Assembly: GCF_003732225.1 (NCBI RefSeq)
Contig: NZ_MOBJ01000006.1
Coordinates: 620,001-684,000, forward strand
From: Pseudomonas brassicacearum
Lineage (GTDB): Bacteria > Pseudomonadota > Gammaproteobacteria > Pseudomonadales > Pseudomonadaceae
DNA length: 64,000 nt
Direction: 5' to 3'
Shown here: positions 1 through 8,635 of the stretch, one piece after another
Layout: each line of letters begins with the position of its first letter
How positions within the stretch are numbered: position 1 is the stretch's first letter
Notes under the pieces: generated by a model
Databases searched by the model: none
What the model was told of the DNA's origin: nothing
The model's input: the letters and a program-made list of their open reading frames with translations, nothing else
Made by a program: the position numbers and the translations under genes

Positions 1-99
1 CTCTCCGGCGTCAGTCCGGTTGCGAGGCATGTTATGAACTTCAAATCTACTGTAATGCCAGGTGTACGCGCCTTCGCCTCGACGATGCGCGTAAAGCTC

Positions 100-333
100 T
101 GCCGTGAGCGCCCTGTGGCGGCTCACTCACCGTTTTCCTCCCCTTCTTCGCGCACTCAGGCTCACCTGCGTGCCAATTGGCGTGTCTGCCCGTCGACCGG
201 CCAACTCCAGCAACGCTGGAGCGTCGACGAAAGCCAGGAACCACCGAGTCGGTGCTTTTCGTACCTGTTGCAGCAGGCCAGCCTGATGCTGGGTCTGTAC
301 CTCGGAGCGCGCACTTTCAGTTGATCTGAAAGT
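100..333 (+). promoter_or_regulatory. Structured region far upstream of mgtA (possible leader RNA)
   Basis: This stretch holds four inverted repeats: 104-126 (GTGAGCG.. with ..GGCTCAC), 191-229 (outer CGTCGAC/GTCGACG arms around an inner CTCCAG/CTGGAG helix), 243-255 (ACCGAG/CTCGGT-like stem followed by CTTTT), and 313-333 (ACTTTCAG, 5-nt loop, CTGAAAGT). A 96-codon open frame at 34-324 crosses them but has no recognisable protein or convincing ribosome site, so I treat the region as non-coding. The 243-260 hairpin plus short T-run could be a weak terminator. Whether this belongs to the mgtA transcript or to an upstream RNA cannot be decided here. Confidence 0.35.
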
Positions 334-424
334 ACACCCAGGCATTTAACCCCACGTTTTCCTTAATAAGGAATTCGGCAACTTCTTATTGCCTGTTTAA
401 AACACACACTTATTGGAGTCTGCT

Positions 425-565
425 ATGGACGACGCCAGTAGTAGGTTCGCTGCATACCGTTTGTTATTGGTTATGCAGCGAACGTTAAAACACAAAAAAC
501 ACAACGACCTGAATCGATCGCTTACTTGCGCTTCGACATACTTTCGCTCGCCTTTAATTAGCTGA
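425..565 (+). CDS. Putative mgtA leader peptide (46 aa)
   Basis: A 46-codon ORF begins at ATG 425 with a well-placed GGAG (415-418) and stops at 563-565, 45 nt before the mgtA start codon. It encodes a basic peptide with the cluster LKHKKH near its middle and no known domain. Enterobacterial mgtA and mgtC genes are controlled by short translated leader ORFs (mgtL, mgtP) whose translation sets the fold of the leader RNA. Position, ribosome site and the embedded hairpin suggest the same type of control, but the sequence does not resemble mgtL and the function is inferred. Confidence 0.5.
   Translation: MDDASSRFAAYRLLLVMQRTLKHKKHNDLNRSLTCASTYFRSPLIS
446..482 (+). promoter_or_regulatory. Strong hairpin inside the mgtA leader ORF
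   Basis: The arms TTCGCTGCATACC (446-458) and GGTTATGCAGCGAA (469-482) pair with one bulge around a 10-nt loop. The whole hairpin lies inside the 46-codon leader ORF, so a ribosome translating the ORF must open it. No U-run follows, so it is not a simple terminator. An antitermination or ribosome-coupled switch is the likely role. Confidence 0.5.
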
Positions 566-610
566 GTTGCTTGTGTGTCGTGCCGCAAGACTGCGGCAGG
601 AGCACACACA

Positions 611-3325
611 ATGACCACTGTAAAAAATCGAAAAACACCCGCCCAAGGCGCCACGAGCGACGACACCAAGCTGTCGATGCGCGCCGCCCGTGAGGCGCAA
701 AACGGCCTCGCTGTCACCCTCGCCAACGTGAAAACTTCCGCCGACGGCCTGACCGAGCTCGATGCCGAAGGCCGTCTGCAACGCGAAGGCTTCAACGAAG
801 TGGCCCATGACAAGCCGCCTCATGCGCTGATGCAGTTGCTGCTGGCCTTCAACAACCCCTTCATCTACGTCCTGATGACCCTGACCGCCATCAGCTTCGT
901 CACCGACTTCTGGCTACCCTTTCAAGACGGCGAAGAAACTGATCTCACTGGCGTGATCATCGTGCTGGTGATGGTGTTGGCGAGCGGCCTGATGCGCTTC
1001 TGGCAAGAGCACCGTTCAGCCAAGTCTGCCGAATCCCTCAAGGCCATGGTCCGCACCACCGCCACCGTGCTGCGGCGCGAGCAGATGGGCATGAAGCCCA
1101 AACTGCGCGAAGTGCCAATGCGCGAACTGGTGGCAGGCGACATCGTTCAGCTGTCCGCTGGCGACATGATCCCTGCGGATATTCGCCTGATCGAATCCCG
1201 AGACCTGTTCATCAGTCAGGCCGTGCTGACCGGGGAAGCCTTGCCGGTCGAGAAGTACGACACCTTGGGCAACGTCGCACAGAAGTCCGCTTCAGCGACG
1301 CCGGCTGATCAGTCCAACCTGCTGGATCTGCCAAACATCTGTTTCATGGGCACCAACGTGGTCAGCGGCACCGCCAAAGCGGTGGTGGTCGCGACCGGTT
1401 CACGCACGTACTTCGGCTCACTCGCCAAAGCCATCGTCGGCTCCCGTGTGCAAACTGCCTTTGACCGCGGGGTGAACAGCGTCAGCTGGCTGTTGATCCG
1501 TTTCATGCTGGTCATGGTGCCGATCGTCTTCCTGCTCAACGGTTTCTCCAAAGGCGACTGGACCGACGCATTCATGTTCGCCCTCGCGGTGGCGGTCGGT
1601 CTGACCCCGGAAATGCTGCCGATGATCGTCAGCGCCAACCTCGCCAAGGGCGCGATGGCGATGGCCAAACGCAAAGTCGTGGTCAAGCGCCTCAACGCGA
1701 TTCAGAACTTCGGCTCGATGGACGTGCTGTGCACCGACAAGACCGGCACCCTGACCCAGGACAAAATCATCCTCGAGCACCACGTCGACATCAGTGGCCG
1801 GCGCGACGATTCGATCCTTGAACTGGCCTGGCTCAACAGCCATCACCAGAGCGGTCTGCGAAACCTGATGGACCAGGCGGTGGTGCAGTTCGCCGAGCGC
1901 AACCCGAAGTTCAAGATCCCGTTCGCCTACAGCAAGATCGATGAACTGCCGTTCGACTTCATTCGCCGGCGCCTGTCGATCATCGTCAAGGACAGCCGCG
2001 ACGATCATCTGCTGGTCTGCAAGGGCGCGGTCGAAGAGATGCTGAGCATTTCCAGCCACATCCATGAGGGCGGCGTGGTGGTTGCGCTGGACGAGCAGCG
2101 TCGTAAAGAGCTGCTGGCGATGGCCAACGAGTACAACGAAGACGGTTTCCGGGTGCTGGTGGTCGCCACTCGCGAGATCCCGAAAGCCCAAAGCAAAAAT
2201 CAGTACAAAACCAGTGATGAACGAGAGCTGGTGATCCGCGGTTTCCTGACCTTCCTCGACCCGCCGAAGGAGACCGCTGGCCCGGCGATTGCCGCGCTGC
2301 GTGACATGGGCGTGACCGTCAAGGTGCTGACCGGCGACAACGCTGTGGTGACCTGCAAGATCTGCCGCGAAGTCGGTCTGGAGCCTGGAACGCCGCTGCT
2401 CGGCCAGGACATCGAGAAGATGGACGAGTCGACCCTCAAGCTACGGGTCGAAGAACGCACGGTGTTTGCCAAGCTCACACCGCTACAGAAATCGCGAGTG
2501 CTCAAGGCCTTGCAGTCGAACGGTCACACCGTCGGGTTCCTCGGCGATGGCATCAACGACGCCCCTGCCCTGCGTGATGCCGACGTCGGTATTTCGGTCG
2601 ACAGCGGCACCGATATTGCCAAGGAATCGGCCGATATCATCCTGCTGGAAAAGAGCCTGATGGTGCTCGAAGAAGGTGTGCTCAAAGGGCGCGAGACCTT
2701 CGGCAACATCATGAAGTACCTGAACATGACCGCCAGTTCGAACTTCGGCAACGTTTTCTCGGTATTGGTGGCCAGTGCCTTCATTCCGTTCCTGCCGATG
2801 CTGTCGATTCACCTGTTGCTGCAAAACCTGATGTACGACATCTCTCAGCTGGCGCTGCCGTGGGACAAGATGGACAAGGAATACCTGCGCAAACCGCGCA
2901 AGTGGGACGCCAAGAACATCGGGCGCTTCATGCTGTGGATCGGACCGACCTCGTCGATCTTCGACATCACCACCTTTGCCCTGATGTGGTACGTGTTCTC
3001 CGCCAATAGCGTGGAAATGCAGACCCTGTTCCAGTCCGGCTGGTTCATCGAAGGCTTGCTGTCGCAGACGCTGGTGGTGCACATGCTGCGGACCCAGAAG
3101 ATCCCGTTCTTCCAGAGCACCGCGGCATTGCCGGTGATCCTGATGACTGGACTGGTGATGGCGCTGGGCATCTACATCCCGTTCTCGCCACTCGGCACGC
3201 TGGTCGGACTGCAGCCACTGCCATGGCAGTACTTCCCATGGCTGGTGGGTACTCTGCTCAGCTACTGCGTGTTCGCTCAGTTGATGAAAACCTTCTACAT
3301 TCGCCGCTTCAAGCAATGGTTCTGA
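611..3325 (+). CDS. mgtA: Magnesium-translocating P-type ATPase
   Basis: Inner-membrane P3B-type ATPase importing Mg2+ under limitation. The protein is 904 aa, close to E. coli MgtA (898). The phosphorylation motif CTDKTGTLT has its aspartate near D376. The actuator loop shows LTGEALPVEK, the hinge GDGINDAPAL precedes the C-terminal membrane helices, and the LTGDN motif is present. An in-frame ATG exists at 575, but 611 is preferred because AGGAG (598-602) sits 8 nt upstream. That Shine-Dalgarno directly follows a TGCCGC/GCGGCA hairpin (580-597), which may affect initiation. Together with the leader ORF this suggests Mg2+-dependent post-initiation control. Family assignment is secure. Confidence 0.96.
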   Translation: MTTVKNRKTPAQGATSDDTKLSMRAAREAQNGLAVTLANVKTSADGLTELDAEGRLQREGFNEVAHDKPPHALMQLLLAFNNPFIYVLMTLTAISFVTDFWLPFQDGEETDLTGVIIVLVMVLASGLMRFWQEHRSAKSAESLKAMVRTTATVLRREQMGMKPKLREVPMRELVAGDIVQLSAGDMIPADIRLIESRDLFISQAVLTGEALPVEKYDTLGNVAQKSASATPADQSNLLDLPNICFMGTNVVSGTAKAVVVATGSRTYFGSLAKAIVGSRVQTAFDRGVNSVSWLLIRFMLVMVPIVFLLNGFSKGDWTDAFMFALAVAVGLTPEMLPMIVSANLAKGAMAMAKRKVVVKRLNAIQNFGSMDVLCTDKTGTLTQDKIILEHHVDISGRRDDSILELAWLNSHHQSGLRNLMDQAVVQFAERNPKFKIPFAYSKIDELPFDFIRRRLSIIVKDSRDDHLLVCKGAVEEMLSISSHIHEGGVVVALDEQRRKELLAMANEYNEDGFRVLVVATREIPKAQSKNQYKTSDERELVIRGFLTFLDPPKETAGPAIAALRDMGVTVKVLTGDNAVVTCKICREVGLEPGTPLLGQDIEKMDESTLKLRVEERTVFAKLTPLQKSRVLKALQSNGHTVGFLGDGINDAPALRDADVGISVDSGTDIAKESADIILLEKSLMVLEEGVLKGRETFGNIMKYLNMTASSNFGNVFSVLVASAFIPFLPMLSIHLLLQNLMYDISQLALPWDKMDKEYLRKPRKWDAKNIGRFMLWIGPTSSIFDITTFALMWYVFSANSVEMQTLFQSGWFIEGLLSQTLVVHMLRTQKIPFFQSTAALPVILMTGLVMALGIYIPFSPLGTLVGLQPLPWQYFPWLVGTLLSYCVFAQLMKTFYIRRFKQWF

Positions 3326-3348
3326 TCGTCTGAACACACCGTAATCCA

Positions 3349-3439
3349 TGTGGGAGCGAGCTTGCTCGCGATGACGGTTGCACATTCAACACTTGTGCTG
3401 CCTGTCAGTCCGCTATCGCGAGCAAGCTCGCTCCCACAG
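3349..3439. repeat. REPIN, type A (inverted REP pair)
   Basis: Two inverted copies of GTGGGAGCGAGCTTGCTCGC and its complement flank a spacer of about 40 bp between mgtA and the next gene. Same family as the pairs at 24.1, 28.6, 36.2, 38.0, 48.9, 51.1 and 60.6 kb. Confidence 0.9.
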
Positions 3440-3536
3440 ATTTTGTGTTCGCCGCACCTGATCAGTACACCTCATCGCACCGCCCTCCGGCTCCCGGGCC
3501 GTTAATAAATGCAACACGAAATAAGGGAGAGTCCTC

Positions 3537-5231
3537 ATGTCGGGAACTACTCTATTGATCAACCTCGCCGGCTCCATCGCACTCCTGCTCTGGGGCACTC
3601 ATATGATTTCTTCGGCGCTGTTGCGCGGCTTCGGCACGCCACTGCGTCACTGGCTGGGAAAAAACCTGAACAACCGCTGGATGGCCTTGCTGTCGGGCGT
3701 CGGTATCACCGGCATTTTGCAAAGCAGCACCGCTGTCAGCCTGATGGCAACCTCCTTCACCGCCGCCGGAACCCTAGGCCTTGCGCCTGCACTGGCGGTG
3801 ATGCTTGGGGCCAATATCGGCTCGACGCTGGTGGTGCAACTGCTCAGCTTCGACATTTCGATCGTCACCCCGCTCGTGTTGTTGGTGGGGTTCATCGTCT
3901 TCCGGCTGCGCGATGACTCACGCTACGAGAGCGTCGGTTGCGCGCTGATTGGCCTGGGCTTGATGCTGCTGGCGCTGCGCATGCTCGGGGCGACATTGGG
4001 AGAGGTTGAAGGCACGCCAATCTTCCACGCCGTCATGCAAAGCCTGGACGGCGACATTGTCATTGCCTTGCTGGTGGCCATGCTGCTGACGTGGATCTGC
4101 CATTCCAGCGTTGCCGTGGTGTTGCTGATCGCCTCGCTGGCCGGCACCGGTCTGCTGTCGCCCGTGACCACCATGGCGCTGGTGCTCGGGGTGAACATCG
4201 GTGGCGCCCTGCCCTCGGTGCTCAACGCCAGCTCCAGCGTGGCCCGGCGCTTGCCGGTCGGCAATCTGCTGGTGCGAGTCGTCGGTGCAGTGGTGCTCTT
4301 GCCTTTCGTGCCGATGCTGGCTCAGACCAGTCAGATTGCAGACCTGACACCCGCGCTGCTGGTGGTCTGCCTGCACACCAGCTTCAATCTGGTGCTGGCA
4401 CTGGTGTTCATCGGCCTGACAGAGCTGCTGGCCAAACTGCTGACGCGTCTGTTGCCGTCACCTGCGCGGGACGTTGACCCCGGCATGCCGCTGTATCTGG
4501 ACGAGGCCGGGCTTGAGGTGGCCAACATCGGGCTGTCCAACGCGGCACGCGAAGCCCTGCGGCTGGCCGATATGCTGTCGATCATGCTCAACCGCGTGTT
4601 GCAACTGTTCCAGACCTCGGACCAGGCCAACGCCGATGAGATACGGCAAATCGACCAATCCCTGGATCTGTTGAGCGCGGCAATCCGCGCTTATCTGGCG
4701 GACATCGGCCAGGAAGGCATCAGTGACAGCGACGCCGATCGCTCGCAGGAAATCCTGATGTTCGTGATCAACCTGGAACACGCCGCCGACATCCTTTCCA
4801 CCAGCCTTGCGCAGTTAGCCGCGCGGCGGTTGCGCCGCGGCGAGACCTTCTCGGCCTTCGAACTCGGCACGCTCTATCCGCTGCACAACGAGTTGCTGGA
4901 AAGCCTGAGCCTGGCGATTACCGTGTTTCTTCGCGAAGACCTGCCAACCGCCCATCACCTGATCAATCGCAAGGAGTCGGTAAGAAGACTGGAAGCAGCG
5001 GCCAGCCGGGAACACTTTCGTACGTTGCGCGAAGACAAAAGCGCCTGGGCCGAGTCCGGTGACATCTTTCAACGGCTGCTGCGCGATTACCGACGCGTGC
5101 ATCACCACATCGCCGCGTTGGCCTACCCGGTGCTCGAGCGCGCCGGAGAGCGCGATATCGAGAGCAGTGACCTGGCAGATATTCATCCGCAATCCACCCG
5201 CGACAAGGATGACCTGCGATGCGCGTCCTGA
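3537..5231 (+). CDS. Na+/phosphate cotransporter family protein with PhoU-like tail
   Basis: 564-aa membrane protein of the Na/Pi-cotransporter (PF02690) type. Two repeated transport units carry the family's QSST signature: ILQSSTAVSL near residue 65 and CHSSVAVVLL near 190. About eight hydrophobic helices fill residues 5-310. Residues 330-550 are helical and polar, matching the PhoU-like domain attached to bacterial YjbB/NptA proteins. AGGGAG lies just upstream of the ATG. The following SLOG gene overlaps the end by 13 nt, so the two are probably co-translated. The likely role is phosphate movement across the inner membrane; direction and ion are not visible from sequence. Confidence 0.9.
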   Translation: MSGTTLLINLAGSIALLLWGTHMISSALLRGFGTPLRHWLGKNLNNRWMALLSGVGITGILQSSTAVSLMATSFTAAGTLGLAPALAVMLGANIGSTLVVQLLSFDISIVTPLVLLVGFIVFRLRDDSRYESVGCALIGLGLMLLALRMLGATLGEVEGTPIFHAVMQSLDGDIVIALLVAMLLTWICHSSVAVVLLIASLAGTGLLSPVTTMALVLGVNIGGALPSVLNASSSVARRLPVGNLLVRVVGAVVLLPFVPMLAQTSQIADLTPALLVVCLHTSFNLVLALVFIGLTELLAKLLTRLLPSPARDVDPGMPLYLDEAGLEVANIGLSNAAREALRLADMLSIMLNRVLQLFQTSDQANADEIRQIDQSLDLLSAAIRAYLADIGQEGISDSDADRSQEILMFVINLEHAADILSTSLAQLAARRLRRGETFSAFELGTLYPLHNELLESLSLAITVFLREDLPTAHHLINRKESVRRLEAAASREHFRTLREDKSAWAESGDIFQRLLRDYRRVHHHIAALAYPVLERAGERDIESSDLADIHPQSTRDKDDLRCAS

Positions 5232-5572
5232 TCTGTGCCGGGCGTTATTACGCCGACACCCGTACCTGCCGCCGAGTGCTGGAAGCCTTCCAGCGCCTGC
5301 ACGAAGTGCGCGTACTGATTCACGGAGGCAATCAGTTTCTGGGTGGCGAAATCGAAGACTGGGCCCGGGAACTGGGCGCGAACATCGTGCGCTATCCAGC
5401 CAATTGGCAACTGCACGGCAAGTTGGCGGAGCGCCTGCGCAACACCTTCATGTTGAGCGATAGCCGACCGGACATCGTCATCGCACTGCCCGGCGGCGAA
5501 GACACCGAAGAGCTGATCGCACAGGCCAGGACGGCCGGCATTCAAACGCTCTCGGTGAACGAACGGACGTAG
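5219..5572 (+). CDS. SLOG-superfamily protein (DUF2493/YspA-like)
   Basis: 117-aa single-domain protein. The start MRVLICAGRYYAD, the glycine pair in VLIHGGNQ and the late IVIALPGGEDTEEL motif fit the SLOG/YspA Rossmann-like fold (DUF2493), whose members are thought to bind nucleotides or nucleotide-derived ligands. The start overlaps the end of the phosphate transporter gene by 13 nt, implying translational coupling. That suggests a sensing or accessory role in the same process, which is inference. No catalytic residue can be named. Confidence 0.8.
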   Translation: MRVLICAGRYYADTRTCRRVLEAFQRLHEVRVLIHGGNQFLGGEIEDWARELGANIVRYPANWQLHGKLAERLRNTFMLSDSRPDIVIALPGGEDTEELIAQARTAGIQTLSVNERT

Positions 5573-5590
5573 CCCTCGTACGCAAAATCC

Positions 5591-5620
5591 GTAGGAGCTG
5601 CCGCAGGCTGCGATCTTTTG
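5591..5620 (+). repeat. Single REP, type B
   Basis: One copy of GTAGGAGCTGCCGCAGGCTG followed by CGATCTTTTG, directly after the SLOG gene. No inverted partner is seen before topB, so it is a solitary REP. Confidence 0.85.
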
Positions 5621-5726
5621 GGGCACAGCGCTTAACTAACTGTACATCCATACAGATAAAGGTTGATCCATGCCGCCGTAGCCCGCATGCTGTGCACCTC
5701 TCAAACCCTGATAACTGATGGTGGTT

Positions 5727-7670
5727 ATGCGGCTGTTCCTCTGTGAAAAACCTTCCCAGGCCAAAGACATTGCGGCGGTGCTCGGTGCCAGCCGGCGCGG
5801 CGACGGCTGCTGGCTGGGAACGGGCGTCACAGTGACCTGGTGCATCGGCCACCTGCTGGAGACCGCACCGCCGGATGCCTACGATGCCCGCTATAAACGC
5901 TGGGTACTGGAAGACCTGCCGATCATTCCCGAGAAGTGGAAGATGCTGGTCAAACCCAAGACCGCCAGCCAGTTCAAAGCAGTCAAGAGGCTGCTCGGCG
6001 AGGCTCATGAGCTGGTGATCGCCACCGACGCCGACCGTGAGGGCGAGATGATTGCCCGTGAGCTGGTGGAGCATTGTCGCTATCGCGGGCCGATCCAGCG
6101 CCTGTGGCTATCGGCGCTGGACGACGCCTCGATTCGCAAGGCTCTGGCGGCGCTCAAGCCCGGCGCCGAGACCTTCAGCCTCTACCACTCGGCGCTCGGG
6201 CGTTCACGCGCCGACTGGCTGATCGGCATGAACATGAGTCGCCTGTTCACCCTGCTCGGGCGCCAGTCCGGCTATCAAGGCGTGCTGCCGGTGGGGCGCG
6301 TGCAAACCCCGACCTTGCGTCTGGTGGTCGATCGCGACCGCAGCATTGCCGATTTCGTACCCGTGCCGTATTGGGCCATCGACGTACAACTGCTGCATGA
6401 CAACATCCCATTCACCGCCCAATGGCGTGCGGCGTCAGACGTCTGCGACGAACATGACCGCTGCCTGAATCAGGCACTGGCCCAGGAGGCGGCCACCGCC
6501 ATGCGCAACGCCGCCAGTGCGCGGCTGGCCAAACTGCGCACCGAGCGGGTCCGCGAAGCCGCCCCGCTGCCGTTCGATCTCGGTACGCTGCAAGAAATCT
6601 GTTCGAAAAAACTCGGCCTCGGCGCCCAGGAAACCCTGGATGTGGCCCAGGCACTCTACGAAACCCATAAAGTCATCACCTACCCACGCAGCGATTGCGG
6701 CTACCTGCCGCTGAGTCAGCACAGCGAAGCACCGGGCATTCTCGCCGCCCTTGGACGTGCCGATCCGGGCCTTGGCGAACTGCTCAACTACCTTGAGCCG
6801 CAGCGCCGCTCGCGGGCCTGGAACGACGCCAAGGTCAGCGCCCACCACGGGATCATTCCCACTGCTGCGGCGAAAAACTTCGAACGCCTGACCGGCAAAC
6901 ACCGTGCGGTCTACACCTTGATCCGGGCGCGATATCTGGCGCAATTCCTGCCCAACCACGAATACGACCGCACCCAGGCTGACTTCGACTGCGCCGGGCA
7001 AGCGCTGCGGGCGGTCGGCAAGCTGATTGTCGAACCCGGCTGGAAGCGCGCGCTGCCCGAAGCCTTGGCCCCGGCCAAAGGACGGGAAGCCCCGGCACCG
7101 CAGATGCTTCCGGCACTGGCTGAAGGATGGGATTACGCCGTCGCTAACGTGACGCTGAAGGATCTCTGGACCCAGCCACCCAAGCCGTTTACCGAAGGTG
7201 ACCTGATCAAGGCGATGAAGAACGTCGCCAAACTGGTGGAAGATCCGCTGCTCAAGCAAAAGCTCAAGGACACCACCGGCATCGGCACCGAGGCGACCCG
7301 CGCCGGGATCATTCAGGGGTTACTGGATCGAGGCTATCTGATCAAGAACGGTAAAGCCCTGGCCGCCACATCGCCAGCCTTCAGCCTGATCGATGCCGTG
7401 CCCCGGGCCATCGCCGACCCCGGCACCACGGCGATCTGGGAACAAGCACTGGACATGGTGCAAAGCGGCGAAATGAGCCTTGAAGAGTTCGTCGCCAAAC
7501 AAGCCGCCTGGATGAGCAAACAGGTCGGCCGCTGCACCGGCCTGCGCCTGACCATCAGCGGCCCGGCAAGCCCGGCCGGCAAGGGTGCGGCACCGTGGAA
7601 GAACAAACGTAAAACCACCAAGCGCAAAACCGCGCCCGCCACCAAGCGCAAAGCGAAACCTACCTTGTAG
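5727..7670 (+). CDS. topB: DNA topoisomerase III
   Basis: Type IA topoisomerase that relaxes and decatenates single-stranded crossings. MRLFLCEKPSQA opens the Toprim domain, and its acidic cluster appears in ATDADREGEM. The active-site tyrosine is in VITYPRSDC, near Y319 with this start (E. coli Y328). GRVQTPTLRLV is the conserved strand-binding motif. The C-terminus is a lysine/arginine-rich tail rather than zinc ribbons. Length (647 aa) matches E. coli TopB (653). ATG 5718 is an alternative start three codons upstream; 5727 matches the family N-terminus, and neither has a strong ribosome site. No partner gene is adjacent. Confidence 0.95.
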   Translation: MRLFLCEKPSQAKDIAAVLGASRRGDGCWLGTGVTVTWCIGHLLETAPPDAYDARYKRWVLEDLPIIPEKWKMLVKPKTASQFKAVKRLLGEAHELVIATDADREGEMIARELVEHCRYRGPIQRLWLSALDDASIRKALAALKPGAETFSLYHSALGRSRADWLIGMNMSRLFTLLGRQSGYQGVLPVGRVQTPTLRLVVDRDRSIADFVPVPYWAIDVQLLHDNIPFTAQWRAASDVCDEHDRCLNQALAQEAATAMRNAASARLAKLRTERVREAAPLPFDLGTLQEICSKKLGLGAQETLDVAQALYETHKVITYPRSDCGYLPLSQHSEAPGILAALGRADPGLGELLNYLEPQRRSRAWNDAKVSAHHGIIPTAAAKNFERLTGKHRAVYTLIRARYLAQFLPNHEYDRTQADFDCAGQALRAVGKLIVEPGWKRALPEALAPAKGREAPAPQMLPALAEGWDYAVANVTLKDLWTQPPKPFTEGDLIKAMKNVAKLVEDPLLKQKLKDTTGIGTEATRAGIIQGLLDRGYLIKNGKALAATSPAFSLIDAVPRAIADPGTTAIWEQALDMVQSGEMSLEEFVAKQAAWMSKQVGRCTGLRLTISGPASPAGKGAAPWKNKRKTTKRKTAPATKRKAKPTL

Positions 7671-7765
7671 GAGCAAGAGCTAGGCGCCCCGCGATGAGCC
7701 CCATCTCAACACTACGTATTTCCTTGCCCGAACAACGAAAATCGCTCAATACAAGCTCGTAGCCC

Positions 7766-7912
7766 GTAGCAGCTGTCGAGCCCGCGAGGCTGCGTTCGGC
7801 CGCACAGCGGTCGTAAAATCAAGCAACACGTTTTTTTCAGACGAACCGCGTATACAGGATTTGCGAGGACTTCGTCCTCGAACGCAGCCTCGCGGGCTCG
7901 ACAGCTGCTACG
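7766..7912. repeat. REPIN, type C
   Basis: Inverted pair built on GTAGCAGCTGTCGAGCCCGC continuing into GAGGCTGCGTTCGG. The arms are about 100 bp apart, with secondary inverted segments (TCGAACGCAG/CTGCGTTCGG) inside. The 590-bp gap between topB and the DUF6124 gene holds this element and the leader described below; nothing else was recognised. Confidence 0.85.
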
Positions 7913-8043
7913 GGCGTTTAAGCTTGCCTACGCAGTGCCCATCAGAGGCTACAGCGCCTTGCGTAGCAACCTACACCTGCGCCAGAATCCGCCGGCTTGT
8001 GCGCTTTGGTCGTCGCCTCTATTGTTTCCGTGTCACTGCTCAT

Positions 8044-8207
8044 CAGTGATCGGGTCTGCAAGCCCGCCGGAAATAACCAGTCGCACAGCAACACCATAAG
8101 CAAAAGGACGCTTCTTTGTGTCCGCTTTTATGGCAGCTGTGCGCGGGAGACCCTCGGGTCTGCCGGGTTCCTGGTTTCCCGGTCTTGCAGACCCGCGCAT
8201 AGCTGCC
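8044..8207 (+). ncRNA. Candidate structured leader RNA of the DUF6124 gene
   Basis: A 16-bp stem with one mismatch joins GGCAGCTGTGCGCGGG (8132-8147) to CCCGCGCATAGCTGCC (8192-8207). Inside it are two smaller stems, GACC/GGTC (8149-8160) and CCGGG/CCCGG (8163-8182), so it can fold as a multi-branched junction. Upstream, CGGGTCTGCAAG (8048-8059) can pair with CTTGCAGACCCG (8184-8195). That pairing would break the main stem, which is a switch-like arrangement. The element ends 57 nt before the ATG. It may be a cis-regulatory RNA or a DNA cruciform; I do not recognise it as a named class. Confidence 0.45.
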
Positions 8208-8263
8208 ACCCATCATCTGCAAGTGATATTGGCAGCTCCTTTGGAACAATCAGGAGCATTACC

Positions 8264-8635
8264 ATGTTCAAAGCTACGCCGAACCCTCCAGAAACCGACA
8301 GCACCTCCCCCTACGCCTCTCTCGATTCAAAAGAACTCCACGCCGCCGCACACCGTGCGCTCGATCATTACCTGGTACTGCCCGAAACCAAGGCATTGTT
8401 AGCTGACCGACGTCCCGGCTGTATTTTCGTCATCGCCCCCGACGTCGACCCTGAAACCCTATTGGCCCACGCCTGCGAGACGCTCGCCTCAGCCAATGTC
8501 ATGGCCAGCGATCTGGCGTTCGACCTCGAAGGCCCCAAACGCAATACCGCGCTGGCGATTCAGCAGATGATTTCGCTGGCCGAGTTGGCGGTGAATCGGG
8601 CACTGGATCACCTCGATCCACCAGAACCGGCGTAG
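8264..8635 (+). CDS. DUF6124 family protein (unknown function)
   Basis: 123-aa soluble protein starting MFKATPNPPETDS, resembling small Pseudomonas-restricted proteins labelled DUF6124. Function is unknown. The start is chosen at ATG 8264, where AGGAG (8252-8256) gives ideal spacing; the same frame stays open upstream to about 7997 but runs through the structured leader. The protein has a proline/serine-rich N-terminus, then mostly helical sequence with an IFVIAPDVDPETLL segment, and no membrane helix. The stop codon TAG is part of the downstream REP (cgTAGgagct), so the C-terminus is fixed by repeat sequence. Confidence 0.85.
   Translation: MFKATPNPPETDSTSPYASLDSKELHAAAHRALDHYLVLPETKALLADRRPGCIFVIAPDVDPETLLAHACETLASANVMASDLAFDLEGPKRNTALAIQQMISLAELAVNRALDHLDPPEPA

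Noticed and set aside
242..260. ACCGAGTCGGTGCTTTT looks like the end of a Cas9 tracrRNA/sgRNA scaffold.
   Set aside because: There is no repeat array, anti-repeat or cas gene. A short GC hairpin plus T-run is explained as a generic terminator-like stem.
34..324. A 96-codon plus-strand open frame at the start of the window.
   Set aside because: No convincing ribosome site, no recognisable protein, and it runs through several hairpins. Left as probable non-coding leader.
383..399. TTCTTA-N5-TGTTTA as a PhoP box for mgtA.
   Set aside because: It matches about 10 of 12 positions, but the implied transcription start would fall on the leader ORF ribosome site, so I do not list it as a feature.
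2483..3385. A 300-codon minus-strand open frame over mgtA and similar long shadows over topB, hcnC and the chemoreceptor gene.
   Set aside because: Same codon-bias artefact; no ribosome site or domain, and the opposite strand holds clear family members.
3349..3439. Repeated inverted units with regular spacing suggested a CRISPR array.
   Set aside because: The units are inverted pairs scattered singly between genes, not direct repeats with unique spacers; they are REPINs.
7997..8263. In-frame extension of the DUF6124 protein by 89 residues upstream.
   Set aside because: The frame crosses the structured leader and has no ribosome site; ATG 8264 has an ideal one and matches the family N-terminus.
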